A stretch of 34,557 bases of DNA, taken from a virus. The DNA lies in the IMG/VR virus record IMGVR_UViG_3300031841_003649, positions 1 to 34,557 of that record; one strand, given 5' to 3'. The position numbers and the translations under genes were made by a program. Positions 1-7,470 of this stretch are shown piece by piece (the stretch's first letter is position 1; the number at the start of each line of letters is the position of its first letter). Under the pieces are notes generated by a model. That model saw only the letters and a program-made list of their open reading frames with translations, searched no databases and had not been told where the DNA came from.

Positions 1-7
1 CCGATCT
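1..7. other. Sequencing adapter remnant, left end
   Basis: CCGATCT equals the last seven bases of the Illumina adapter end GCTCTTCCGATCT. Seven bases alone could be chance, but the opposite end of the contig carries the matching 13-base adapter, so phage sequence probably begins at 8. Confidence 0.75.
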
Positions 8-47
8 CGCACAACGGGGGATAAAGTTTGTTTTTTTCTGGGAGCCT

Positions 48-2096
48 ATGCCTAAAGATTACGAACAACTAAAAGAAGAATCGCGCGAAAGGAATCGCAA
101 AATCTCACTGAAGGGAAGAGACATCAGTCCACTCCCTGAAGTAGTTGATCCAGATAGGAAGGAAAGATCTCGCGAGAACTTCAGCGAGTTCGCGAGGAAC
201 TACTTCCCCGAGATCTTCTCGCTGAAGTGGTCTCCTGATCATCTGAAGATCATCGGGAAGATCGAGAACGCTGTCCTCCGCGGAGGTCTCTTCGCTCTCG
301 CAATGCCGAGAGCGTCAGGGAAGACAACGCTCGCCGAGACCGCGTCTCTCTGGTCGATGCTTTACGGTCACAGGCGATTCATCGTCCTCATCGGATCCTC
401 GGAGGACGCCGCGGGAGAACTCCTCTCCTCGCTTAAAGGAGAGCTAGAAAATAACGAGTTACTTCTCGAGGACTTCCCCGAAGTAGTCTATCCGATTCAC
501 TGTCTCGAGGGGATCGCAAACAGAACGAAGGGACAACTCTATGAAGGGAAGAGGACTCAGATCTCATGGACTGGGAAGGAGATCGTCCTCCCTTCGATTC
601 CCTCCTCTCCCGCCTCCGGCGTGATATGTAAAACGACCGGAGTCACTGGTCGGATCCGCGGGATGAAACACAGGACGAGCGACGGCGACTCGATCCGTCC
701 TGAACTCGTCATCGTCGACGACTGTCAAACAGACGAGTCCGCGAGGAGTCCTTCTCAGGTCGCGACCCGCGAGAACATCCTCTCCGGAGCCGTCCTCGGT
801 CTCTCCGCTCCGAACACGAAGATCTCGGGGATCTTCCCATGTACTGTGATCCGGAAAGACGATCTCGCCTCTCGTCTCCTCGATCATGATCGCCATCCCG
901 AGTGGCAGGGCGAGCGGATGAAGATGGTGTATCAATGGCCGGAGTCGAAACTCTGGGACGAGTACGCCGAGATCCGAGAGGAAGACTTTAAGAGCGGAGG
1001 CGATGGATCGAAGGCGACTGAGTTTTATCAGGAGAACCGCGACGCGATGGATAAAGGAGCGGTTGTCGCGTGGGAGGAAAGGTTCAACGGAGACGAACTC
1101 TCCGCGATTCAACACGCTTGGAACCTGAGACTCCGAGACGAGGAGTCGTTCTTCGCGGAGTATCAGAACGAGCCGATCATCCATGAGACAGAATCGGTCA
1201 ACCTTCAGACGGATCAGATCTTCGATAAAGTCGTGAAGCTAAAACAGAACGAAGTCGATCAGGAGATCGAGCGTCTCACGGCCTTCGTCGACGTTCAGGG
1301 GAGTCTCCTTTATTATGTGGTGACCGGATGGACGTCTCGATTCTCTGGTCACGTTGTGGACTTCGGCGCCTTCCCTGATCAAGGGACGAAGTACTTCACA
1401 CTGAAGGACGCCTCGCCGACGTTCGCGGACGAGTTCCCGTCGCAGGGGATGGAGGGACAGATCTTCAGCGCTCTCGAGAGTCTCGTCCCGCGACTCCTGA
1501 AGAGAAGGTATCAGAGAGACGACGAGTCAGAACTCTCTGTCGAGATGCTCCTGATCGATGCCAATTATGGACAATCGACCGACGTCGTTTATAGATGGTG
1601 CCGACAATCAGAACACAGGACTCGGATCTTCCCGAGTCACGGTCGTTACGTCGGCGCAAGTTCTCAGCCGTTCCACGATTACCGGAAGAAGAAGGGAGAT
1701 CGACTCGGACTGAACTGGAGGATCCCCTCGATCCGTGGGAAGAGGTCGACCCGTTACGTCCTTTACGACACGAACTTCTGGAAGTCGTTCATCGCGTCGC
1801 GGATCAACACGGCGAAGGGGGACTCCGGATCCCTGACGATATTCAACGCAAACAGGAACCGGATCCAGATGTTCGCCGATCAACTGACGGCGGAGTATAC
1901 TGTCCGGACTCAAGGTCGAGGGAGAGAGGTCGACGAGTGGAAACTCCGACCGGAGAGATCTGACAATCACTTCCTCGACTGTCTCGTCGGAACAGCGGTC
2001 GCGGCGTCGATGCTGGGATGTGATCTTATCAAACCACGACAAGCAGTCACCGAGAAACGAGTGACGAAGAAGAGGAACTCCGTCTCGTATTTATAG
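48..2096 (+). CDS. terL: Terminase large subunit (DNA packaging ATPase/nuclease)
   Basis: Packages phage DNA into proheads through the portal and cuts it. The N-terminal ATPase shows a Walker A (MPRASGKTT, residues 86-94) and a Walker B with catalytic acid (VIVDDCQTDE, 221-230). The C-terminal RNase H-like nuclease shows three acidic strands: FVDVQ (413-417), LLIDANYG (501-508) and DNHFLDCLVG (639-648). At 682 residues it is on the long side for TerL and closest in style to GpA-like terminases, though I cannot fix the subfamily. The ATG follows GGGAG with short spacing. It begins only about 40 bp from the left contig end, as in cos phages. No recognisable small subunit precedes it. Confidence 0.95.
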   Translation: MPKDYEQLKEESRERNRKISLKGRDISPLPEVVDPDRKERSRENFSEFARNYFPEIFSLKWSPDHLKIIGKIENAVLRGGLFALAMPRASGKTTLAETASLWSMLYGHRRFIVLIGSSEDAAGELLSSLKGELENNELLLEDFPEVVYPIHCLEGIANRTKGQLYEGKRTQISWTGKEIVLPSIPSSPASGVICKTTGVTGRIRGMKHRTSDGDSIRPELVIVDDCQTDESARSPSQVATRENILSGAVLGLSAPNTKISGIFPCTVIRKDDLASRLLDHDRHPEWQGERMKMVYQWPESKLWDEYAEIREEDFKSGGDGSKATEFYQENRDAMDKGAVVAWEERFNGDELSAIQHAWNLRLRDEESFFAEYQNEPIIHETESVNLQTDQIFDKVVKLKQNEVDQEIERLTAFVDVQGSLLYYVVTGWTSRFSGHVVDFGAFPDQGTKYFTLKDASPTFADEFPSQGMEGQIFSALESLVPRLLKRRYQRDDESELSVEMLLIDANYGQSTDVVYRWCRQSEHRTRIFPSHGRYVGASSQPFHDYRKKKGDRLGLNWRIPSIRGKRSTRYVLYDTNFWKSFIASRINTAKGDSGSLTIFNANRNRIQMFADQLTAEYTVRTQGRGREVDEWKLRPERSDNHFLDCLVGTAVAASMLGCDLIKPRQAVTEKRVTKKRNSVSYL

Positions 2097-2105
2097 GAGA
2101 GACTA

Positions 2106-2375
2106 ATGGCGAAGAAGAAGACGACGAAGAAGAAAACCACGAAGCGAGGACGACCGAAGGGATCTCGGACGAAGGCGGTCGATATCGTCGACATGACTCG
2201 GACGAAGTGTCGGAAGTGTGGATCGACGAAGCGGTCTCGGTATCTCTCGAAGCGAGAGTGGAAGGTCTCAGGAAAACATCCGGAAGGATGGACATTCCGC
2301 GGGATCATCTGGAGGAGGTGTCAGTGTCTCGACTGTGGACAATGGCGAGACGACAGGGAATTCCTCCCAGAATAG
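2106..2375 (+). CDS. Small zinc-ribbon protein with AT-hook-like N-terminus
   Basis: Residues 1-20 are lysine/threonine rich and run into KRGRPKGSRT, which matches the AT-hook core (RGRPKG) that binds the minor groove of AT-rich DNA. CRKCGS (about 35-40) and CQCLDCGQ (about 73-80) supply two CxxC pairs, a typical zinc ribbon. It lies 9 bp after terL with its own AGGAG site and is probably co-transcribed with it. That position and the DNA-binding look make it a candidate packaging accessory factor, possibly a substitute for the missing small terminase, but this is inference. A transcription regulator is the alternative. 89 residues. Confidence 0.8.
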   Translation: MAKKKTTKKKTTKRGRPKGSRTKAVDIVDMTRTKCRKCGSTKRSRYLSKREWKVSGKHPEGWTFRGIIWRRCQCLDCGQWRDDREFLPE

Positions 2376-2402
2376 CCCCGAAAAATATTTTATAAATTCC
2401 AT

Positions 2403-2499
2403 AAAATAATCCTTTAACTGTAGTTGACCCTGAAATCTACCGAGTATAAACTATAGTTATCTTAATCAACATTACTCAAACCAATAGCGAGACACGACG
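2403..2499 (+). promoter_or_regulatory. Early promoter-leader module, copy 1
   Basis: Contains AACTGTAGTT (2416-2425) overlapping a -35 TTGACC (2424-2429), then TATAAACT (2445-2452) as -10, and a perfect palindrome AACTATAGTT (2449-2458). The two 10-mers are centred 33 bp apart, about three helical turns. An unstructured leader (CTCAAACCAATAGCGAGACA) ends at the ATG of the next gene. Near-identical copies sit at 3671, 4730 and 20101. The preferred -10 is uncertain: TATAAA gives 15 bp spacing, TAAACT gives 17. Confidence 0.85.
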
Positions 2500-2694
2500 A
2501 TGAAGTTCGAAACCAAAAACGAAGTGAAAAAATATCTTGTATCTTACATGAACGAAGAGACCGCGAAGAAGTTCGGGAGACTCACTTCAGAAGAACAGGG
2601 TCACCACGCTAAAATCGCCTATGAATACTCACGTTTCATTGGTGATCTAGGATACATGGAAGCATACGCGGAGCAGTTAGAACTAAGTCTATAA
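2500..2694 (+). CDS. Small hypothetical protein, early unit 1
   Basis: 64 residues, mostly helical and charged, with no cysteine, signal peptide or membrane segment; I do not recognise the family. It is the first gene behind promoter module 1, starting exactly at the end of the conserved leader, which fixes the ATG. Base composition is more AT-rich than the virion genes. Being first in an early unit next to an ArdC unit, it is a candidate early host-interaction protein; that role is inference only. Confidence 0.7.
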   Translation: MKFETKNEVKKYLVSYMNEETAKKFGRLTSEEQGHHAKIAYEYSRFIGDLGYMEAYAEQLELSL

Positions 2695-2700
2695 TTTACA

Positions 2701-2735
2701 ATCAACACACCTCAAACCAATAGAGAGACACACTC
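2701..2735 (+). repeat. Conserved translation leader repeat
   Basis: CACCTCAAACCAATAGAGAGACACACTC directly precedes the ATG at 2736. It repeats the 3' half of the promoter modules without the promoter part, so the leader travels separately from the promoter. Related copies precede 5096 and 20550, and a shorter one precedes 5407. Confidence 0.75.
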
Positions 2736-3593
2736 ATGACACACACAGCCCAAAAAGTCGCTTTTGAAAATATTAAACTCTGGAAAGAACACACCGTCGG
2801 GAATTACGGATACGACGCTCTCGATCCTCGCGATCGCAAGTTGTACGAGTCGGACTTCGCTCCGATCGTGTTTCAATGTCGATTCAACGATCGCAAGTAT
2901 CACGCTTTTAAGCGAGAGAACGGACTCCTCTATTATCTTCAATGCTCAGTAAAAACTCAGGAGCGTTGTGACGAGTTCGAGCAGGACATGAAGTCTCGAG
3001 GAAACTGGAGCGATAGGATGTCCGAGTTCAATCATCCACAGACAGACCTCTGGTCACAGGCGGTCGATCAGGAAGACGGACGCGGCGTCTCCTTCTGGTC
3101 ACTGTGTACTCACGACCACGACGGGACGGGAGAGTATCGCGAGGGGCATGGATGGCTCGACTCGCTGTTCTACTATCTCAACGAGAAGCGCGAAGAGGTC
3201 GGCGATCGGGTCGACTTCATCCTCGAAGACATGGGGCGAGAAGAACTCCACAGACTGATCCGCCGACGTAAGCGAGAAGAGTGTCGCGGACACGACGGTC
3301 GCGGATTCTGTTCCGGATCCGCTCTCTGTCGACGAGTGAAGAATGACGATATAATCCCTGAACACTTCGACGGGATGCCGAGTCTGAAACTAATCCGACA
3401 GTTTAACAACTGGTCGAGTGAAGACGCGAAGGACGATCAGATCTGGATCGAGGGTCAGGTCTACGAGGAAGCATACTGGGCGGAGAATCCGATCGAGGGT
3501 CGACAGTGGGAGAACAGGGAACCGACGGGAGACTATTGGACAGTCACGATCTCAGTCACCTCAGAGATCGATCGGTCTCATCTGGACGGATAA
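2736..3593 (+). CDS. Hypothetical protein, early unit 1
   Basis: 285 residues, soluble, rich in Trp, Tyr, Asp and Arg, with no motif I recognise. It has a basic stretch at about 170-180 (RLIRRRKREE) followed by cysteines and histidines (CRGHDGRGFCSGSALCRR, about 183-200), which could bind a metal, but the spacing fits no standard finger. The ATG sits at the end of a copy of the conserved leader, and a strong terminator follows, so 2500-3593 is a closed two-gene unit. Function unknown; island context suggests an early takeover or counter-defence role (inference). Confidence 0.8.
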   Translation: MTHTAQKVAFENIKLWKEHTVGNYGYDALDPRDRKLYESDFAPIVFQCRFNDRKYHAFKRENGLLYYLQCSVKTQERCDEFEQDMKSRGNWSDRMSEFNHPQTDLWSQAVDQEDGRGVSFWSLCTHDHDGTGEYREGHGWLDSLFYYLNEKREEVGDRVDFILEDMGREELHRLIRRRKREECRGHDGRGFCSGSALCRRVKNDDIIPEHFDGMPSLKLIRQFNNWSSEDAKDDQIWIEGQVYEEAYWAENPIEGRQWENREPTGDYWTVTISVTSEIDRSHLDG

Positions 3594-3601
3594 GTGTGTC
3601 T

Positions 3602-3667
3602 CCTCCGCTCGTCGCGGAGGGGGTGATGTTGAGGATCCGAGGAGGATAAAACCTCCTCGGATTTTTT
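3602..3667 (+). terminator. Double hairpin with rho-independent terminator
   Basis: A first hairpin pairs CCTCCGC (3602-3608) with GCGGAGG (3614-3620). The second pairs ATCCGAGGAGG (3635-3645) with CCTCCTCGGAT (3652-3662) around a 6-base loop and runs into six T's. This closes early unit 1 just before promoter module 2. Confidence 0.92.
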
Positions 3668-3670
3668 CTT

Positions 3671-3767
3671 AAAATAATCTATTAACTGTAGTTGACGCCA
3701 AATTTTACCGAGTATAAACTATAGTTATCTTAATCAACATTACTTAAACCAATAGAGAGACACACTC
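3671..3767 (+). promoter_or_regulatory. Early promoter-leader module, copy 2 (ardC)
   Basis: Same layout as the copy at 2403: AACTGTAGTT 3684-3693, TTGACG 3692-3697, TATAAACT 3713-3720, AACTATAGTT 3717-3726, then the leader to the ATG at 3768. The spacer between -35 and -10 is the most divergent part while both 10-mers are intact, which argues that the 10-mers are protein-binding sites. Confidence 0.87.
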
Positions 3768-4685
3768 ATGACTAAAGCAAAAAAACAGCGACAGGACGTT
3801 CAGCAAATTGTAACCGACACAATAATCGAAGCATTATCCGCGAATGTTCTCCCGTGGAGAAAACCGTGGAAGGGATCGACTCCATCCTTCCAACTCGCGA
3901 AGAACGTGAAGTCGAAAAAACATTACAACGGGATAAACATCCTACTCCTCGGGATCGCACAACAAAACGCGGGATACGAGTCGAACCTGTGGGGGACTTA
4001 TAAGCAATGGCAAGAGCTAGGCGGTCAGGTGATGAAGGGAGAGAAGTCGACTCTCGTCGTCTTCTATAAGACATGGGAGAAGAAGGAGAAGGACGAGAAC
4101 GGAAACGAGACGATCCTGAAACTCCCAGTCCTTCGACAGTTCCGAGTCTTCAACATTGCACAGATCGAGGGATGTGAAGATCTTCGTCCTGAACCTGTAG
4201 AGGACGACAAACCTGTGAACATCTGGGAACGATATGAAGAGGCGGATCGATTGATCGAAGGATCCGGAGCGGAGATTAATCACGTCCGAGGGAATCGCGC
4301 TTTCTACTCCATCGGGACGGACACGATCACACTCCCCGAGTCGGATCAGTTCGAGAGCGCCGAGGGATATTACTCGACCGCGTTCCATGAGATCGCACAC
4401 TGGACGGGAGCGAGTCATCGACTCGATCGCAAGTTCGGACACAACTTCGGCGACGAGAAGTACGCCTTCGAAGAACTCATCGCCGAACTGACCGCCGCCT
4501 TCACACTGACTCACGTCGGACTCCCGAACCGATCGGAAGAGATGCCGAGTCATGTCAGTTATCTGTCATCATGGCTCAAGTCGCTGAAGAACGATAAGAC
4601 CTTCATCCATAAGGCCGCCGCCGCCGCATCGAAGGCGACAGAGATGATCATGAATCCGAAGGAGTCTCTCGTCGAATCGAAGTAA
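3768..4685 (+). CDS. ardC: ArdC-like antirestriction protein (ssDNA-binding domain plus zincin domain)
   Basis: N-terminal ArdC domain (about 8-135: LPWRKPWKG, YNGINILLL, WGTYKQWQELGGQVMKGEKS) binds single-stranded DNA in known members. The C-terminal metallopeptidase-like domain carries AFHEIAHWTG with HEIAH at 207-211 and a downstream glutamate in FEELIAE (234-240), the gluzincin zinc site. ArdC of plasmid pSa protects incoming single-stranded DNA from restriction, so here it probably shields the entering genome. About 305 residues is normal for the family. It is a single-gene unit with its own early promoter module and its own terminator, as expected of a gene needed at once on entry. Confidence 0.93.
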   Translation: MTKAKKQRQDVQQIVTDTIIEALSANVLPWRKPWKGSTPSFQLAKNVKSKKHYNGINILLLGIAQQNAGYESNLWGTYKQWQELGGQVMKGEKSTLVVFYKTWEKKEKDENGNETILKLPVLRQFRVFNIAQIEGCEDLRPEPVEDDKPVNIWERYEEADRLIEGSGAEINHVRGNRAFYSIGTDTITLPESDQFESAEGYYSTAFHEIAHWTGASHRLDRKFGHNFGDEKYAFEELIAELTAAFTLTHVGLPNRSEEMPSHVSYLSSWLKSLKNDKTFIHKAAAAASKATEMIMNPKESLVESK

Positions 4686-4695
4686 AGAACGACGG

Positions 4696-4726
4696 ATCCG
4701 AGGAGGAAAAAACTCCTCGGATTTTT
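4696..4726 (+). terminator. Rho-independent terminator after ardC
   Basis: ATCCGAGGAG (4696-4705) pairs with CTCCTCGGAT (4713-4722) around a 7-base A-rich loop, followed by a T tract. The stem is nearly the same sequence as the terminator at 3635, so promoter, gene and terminator repeat as a cassette. Confidence 0.92.
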
Positions 4727-4729
4727 CTC

Positions 4730-4826
4730 AAAATAATCTATTAACTGTAGTTGACTCTAAAATCTGTCGAGTATAAACTATAGTTATCTTAATCAACATT
4801 ACTTAAACCAATAGAGAGACACACAG
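4730..4826 (+). promoter_or_regulatory. Early promoter-leader module, copy 3
   Basis: AACTGTAGTT 4743-4752, TTGACT 4751-4756, TATAAACT 4772-4779, AACTATAGTT 4776-4785, then the leader ending at the ATG at 4827. It drives the third early unit (4827-6225). Confidence 0.87.
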
Positions 4827-5069
4827 ATGACAAACGTATTCGGAAGCATCAGCCACAACACTTACAAAACACAGGCTAACGCAATCAAGAAGCTGGAAAC
4901 AGTTCTTGAACCTCTCGGGGAAAAAGCAAGGTTCATCCGCTATATCGTAGCAGTCAATAATGAAGGTCGATTCTTTTGTGTCATCATTAATATCTTTGAT
5001 ACATGGCGACAAAACGATCTCCCCCAACCTGCATGGTTCGCCCATAACGGACTCTGTGTCACCAACTAA
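4827..5069 (+). CDS. Small hypothetical protein, early unit 3
   Basis: 80 residues, soluble, no recognised motif. The middle is likely beta strand (ARFIRYIVAVNNEGRFFCVIINIFDTW). The ATG is fixed by the leader module. It is the first gene of a three-gene unit that ends with the papain-like protein at 5407. Function unknown. Confidence 0.7.
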   Translation: MTNVFGSISHNTYKTQANAIKKLETVLEPLGEKARFIRYIVAVNNEGRFFCVIINIFDTWRQNDLPQPAWFAHNGLCVTN

Positions 5070-5095
5070 CACCTCAAACCAGACAGGAGAATATT
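5067..5095 (+). repeat. Conserved translation leader repeat, variant
   Basis: AACACCTCAAACCAGACAGGAG directly precedes the ATG at 5096. It keeps the CACCTCAAACCA core of the other leaders but has a stronger Shine-Dalgarno (AGGAG). Confidence 0.65.
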
Positions 5096-5410
5096 ATGAT
5101 TCATTACGAATGGTCAGTCGAACACGTCGACGAATATGGTGACATTCAGGACGTCGACTTCGTGGATAAATTATCGGAACTCTGGAGAGACTGGGACGAA
5201 CCGATATCAGGATGTCAGAGAGTCGATCTCTGTCTTCGTCGTCACGACTTCTCGGAGTCCGAGGGAGTACAGGACACAGAATATTATTATCCCGACGCCG
5301 ACGGAATCCTGACTCTCTTCGATCTGGAGTTCCGACCGGAATGGAAGGCGATCAAATCGAAACAGACTGAATACGATAAATTTATTAAATCAACGGAGAC
5401 ACACCGATGA
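5096..5410 (+). CDS. Hypothetical acidic protein, early unit 3
   Basis: 104 residues, strongly acidic over 1-90 (many Asp/Glu, DEYGDIQDVDFVDK near the start), with a Lys-rich C-terminus. Small acidic early phage proteins are often DNA mimics or inhibitors of host enzymes, but nothing in this sequence proves that. It overlaps the next gene by 4 bp (ATGA), so the two are probably translationally coupled. Unrecognised family. Confidence 0.72.
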   Translation: MIHYEWSVEHVDEYGDIQDVDFVDKLSELWRDWDEPISGCQRVDLCLRRHDFSESEGVQDTEYYYPDADGILTLFDLEFRPEWKAIKSKQTEYDKFIKSTETHR

Positions 5411-6225
5411 ACACAATTACGAAAATACTGTCGCTATGCGATCAGGATCCGACGATGGATCTGATGATCCTGAAGAAGATTATCCTCGAGCATAAGATGA
5501 AGAAGAAAGTCGAGTCCCTGAAGTATATCGAACACGAACATCTCGAAGGACAGTATGACGACTGTCGGTATCATGTCCGCCGGTGTCATCATTGGCTCAA
5601 GGAAATCGGAGAGGTTCAGCATCTTCTCTTCCGAAATCACGACGTCCAGTATGTCCTCGACCCCGAGACGAAGGAGTTCAAGGAAGTCGATCCGGATTCG
5701 CTGGACTTCGTCGTGGATGACGGCGGACGGAAGGCGGCGGGATATAAGGGGAACACGTCCGACTGCGTTCTCAGGTCTCTCTCGATCGCTCTCGGGGAGG
5801 ATTACGAAGACCTCCGTCGCGAACTGATGGAGGAGACGAAGAACTTCGCGAACACTTCACGGAGTCGCAAGGCGAAGAGACAGAAGAAGGAGGGGAATTC
5901 AGTTTTCAGAGGAGTCTATCGCGAGGTGTATTCCGTGATCCTGAAGAGACGCGGATGGATCAGGACGGGGATGAGTAAGATCGGATCGTCGAAGCGATAC
6001 TATCTCACGAAGTCAGACGTCCCTCCTGTTCCTGTGATCCTTCACACTCGCGGACATCTCACGACATCCATCGATCATACGATCCGCGACACTTGGGACA
6101 CTCGTATGTCTACAGTATTTAAGGACGGATCACCGACCGACGAGAAGTCTCCTCGGGTTTATTATTCGATGTGGACTCCTCCAGACTTCGACGTCGAGGA
6201 GTGGAAGAACTCTCTCGACTCATAA
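5407..6225 (+). CDS. Papain-like cysteine peptidase fold protein, putative (Cys-His-Asp)
   Basis: Residues 1-100 are helical and charged. Residues 105-235 show a pattern I recall from phage papain-like proteins: GNTSDCVLRSLSIALG with Cys120, then ILHTRGHLTTSIDHTIRDTW with His217 and Asp228. The order Cys-His-Asp suits a papain-fold peptidase, transglutaminase or amidase. No signal peptide or cell-wall-binding repeat is seen, so a cytoplasmic target is more likely than the cell wall, though an endolysin role is not excluded because no other hydrolase is found. It ends early unit 3 and converges on the minus-strand gene at 6220 with a 6 bp overlap. Catalytic activity is inferred, not shown. Confidence 0.72.
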   Translation: MNTITKILSLCDQDPTMDLMILKKIILEHKMKKKVESLKYIEHEHLEGQYDDCRYHVRRCHHWLKEIGEVQHLLFRNHDVQYVLDPETKEFKEVDPDSLDFVVDDGGRKAAGYKGNTSDCVLRSLSIALGEDYEDLRRELMEETKNFANTSRSRKAKRQKKEGNSVFRGVYREVYSVILKRRGWIRTGMSKIGSSKRYYLTKSDVPPVPVILHTRGHLTTSIDHTIRDTWDTRMSTVFKDGSPTDEKSPRVYYSMWTPPDFDVEEWKNSLDS

Positions 6226-6429
6226 TGTCGAGGACTGGATCAGATCGTGGATCTCATTGACTCGCCTCATGAGATCCGCGTGACTGATCTCATCTCCCGC
6301 GATCATGTCTCTCAGGTCTTCATACTGGGACGCGATGATCCGGATCTGTTGAGTTCTTCGCTGGAGAAGTTTCCGGATTCTCTCGAGTTCGCTGGAACTC
6401 ATAATCCTGTCAGATCGTTCGTCAGTCAT
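6220..6429 (-). CDS. Small coiled-coil-like hypothetical protein
   Basis: 69 residues, almost entirely helical with heptad-like leucines and isoleucines (ELERIRKLLQRRTQQIRII). The start shares one base with the stop of the phosphoesterase upstream on the minus strand (TGATG at 6431-6427), so the two form a coupled pair. A second in-frame ATG lies nine codons in. Function unknown; it may partner the phosphoesterase. Confidence 0.7.
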   Translation of the reverse strand: MTDERSDRIMSSSELERIRKLLQRRTQQIRIIASQYEDLRDMIAGDEISHADLMRRVNEIHDLIQSSTL

Positions 6430-7106
6430 CAGGAGATCCTCATCGGTTCGTATATCGCGTGAACTCCATCCAGAACGACGCCGCATCCGACGAGAGGTTT
6501 CTGATTGAACTTCTGTCCGTACTTCATCGCGAGGGAGTCGATGTCGATCCCAGTGGACACACTCATCCCGAAGATGATCGTCGACTCGTTCGCGAAGTAT
6601 GTGACCCCTCCCTGTCCGTGCAAGTGTCCCTGTACCCACGACGCGAAGTGATCCTTCGCGTTCTTCATCGCCGCATTGATTCCTCCCTTCCCTCGGTCGC
6701 CGTGGGCATATAAAACGCCGTCGATCGAGTAGGTCGAGAACCTCGGTCTCCACTCCCATCTCGGCGTCTCCCAGATGTCCGAATACTCTCGGATCAAATT
6801 GTTCGGGATCCCGATTGTCGTCGCTTTCCGCCGCGGGAGGGCGTCGTGGTTCCCAGTCATCACAACCGCGTCGGGAAAGGCGGAGTATAATTCCGCGACC
6901 TGTTCCTTCGCTTTCCTGAACTCCTCGATCGGCGAGGGAGATTCCGGATCCTTCTCATGATATGAGATCGCGCCAAAGTCGACGACGTCCCCGATGTGAA
7001 CGACGCGATCGCAATTCCATGAACCATAAATCTCTCGCAAGAAGTCGACGTATCCTTCCCGCATAGCTGGCGCGTGAGTGTCGCCAATAACCAAAACTCT
7101 CGACAT
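6429..7106 (-). CDS. Calcineurin-like metallophosphoesterase
   Basis: All the metal-binding motifs of the family are present, in order: GDTHAP (8-13), GDVVDF (39-44), GNHD (85-88), HGDRG (135-139) and GHLHG (160-164). It probably hydrolyses a phosphomonoester or diester; the substrate cannot be read from sequence. I place the start at 7106 because GGAGGTG (7113-7119 on the opposite strand) sits six bases before that ATG and the protein then opens with MSRVLVIGDTH. An in-frame ATG 36 bases further upstream lacks this support. It and its downstream partner are the only clear minus-strand genes, a sign of a separately acquired cassette. Confidence 0.92.
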   Translation of the reverse strand: MSRVLVIGDTHAPAMREGYVDFLREIYGSWNCDRVVHIGDVVDFGAISYHEKDPESPSPIEEFRKAKEQVAELYSAFPDAVVMTGNHDALPRRKATTIGIPNNLIREYSDIWETPRWEWRPRFSTYSIDGVLYAHGDRGKGGINAAMKNAKDHFASWVQGHLHGQGGVTYFANESTIIFGMSVSTGIDIDSLAMKYGQKFNQKPLVGCGVVLDGVHAIYEPMRIS

Positions 7107-7161
7107 GAAGTTCACCTCCGAATTCATTGTCGCCTCGATCACAGGATCCGTCGAACAATTA

Positions 7162-7201
7162 ATCGACAGAGTCGATATTACTTTGTAGAATGTTCGCGAA
7201 C
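7162..7201 (+). promoter_or_regulatory. Candidate promoter of the virion operon with flanking palindromes
   Basis: TCGACA (7163-7168) and TAGAAT (7186-7191) are 17 bp apart, a good sigma70-type arrangement pointing at the head genes. ATCGAC-aga-GTCGAT (7162-7176) is an inverted repeat over the -35, and GTTCGCGAAC (7192-7201) is a perfect palindrome just after the -10. The region separates the divergent phosphoesterase and head genes. It does not resemble the early modules. Confidence 0.6.
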
Positions 7202-7230
7202 TCTGACGCGATCTAATTAATAATATAAAG

Positions 7231-7470
7231 ATGACTCAGAACATAACAAACAAAGACGCGAAGTCCTCGACGCCTTCCTTCGCTTCGAAAATGGTGTCGG
7301 CATTGGAGAAGGCTCTCATCTCGAACGCGATGATCGTCTCGGTTCAGATCGACGGGATCTCCACTCGATTCGATCGTCGTCAAGCGCTCGACGAGTTGAA
7401 ATACTGGAAGAGACTGAAGGCGTCCGAAGATGGAACTCGACCGCGACTCTCACGGATCAAAATGTCGTAA
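7231..7470 (+). CDS. gpW-like head-tail joining protein
   Basis: 79 residues. The segment SVQIDGISTRFDRRQALDELKYWKRL resembles the beta-hairpin and helix of lambda gpW and relatives (x-V-x-x-DG-x-x-x-x-F-x-R). It sits directly before the portal gene, exactly where W lies in lambda (A-W-B), and shares one base with it (TAATG). gpW-type proteins plug the connector after packaging so that the tail can attach. Identification rests on this short pattern plus position. Confidence 0.65.
   Translation: MTQNITNKDAKSSTPSFASKMVSALEKALISNAMIVSVQIDGISTRFDRRQALDELKYWKRLKASEDGTRPRLSRIKMS

Noticed and set aside
8-47. Remnant of a terminator or cos stem at the left end
   Set aside because: There is a G-run and a T-run but no convincing stem within these 40 bases.
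564-1184. Long minus-strand open frame inside terL
   Set aside because: Arg/Leu/Asp-rich composition typical of an antisense shadow of GATC- and CGA-rich coding sequence; no motif.
3418-3672. Plus-strand frame over the end of the 2736 gene and its terminator
   Set aside because: Runs through the terminator hairpin; Arg/Ser-rich shadow composition.
2403-4826. CRISPR-like array from the repeated ~95 bp modules
   Set aside because: Intervals are whole genes of differing length and the repeats contain promoter elements; no spacers of constant size.
6430-6759. N-terminal extension of the small minus-strand gene at 6220
   Set aside because: Upstream of 6429 the frame is a shadow inside the phosphoesterase gene; the TGATG junction gives a natural start.
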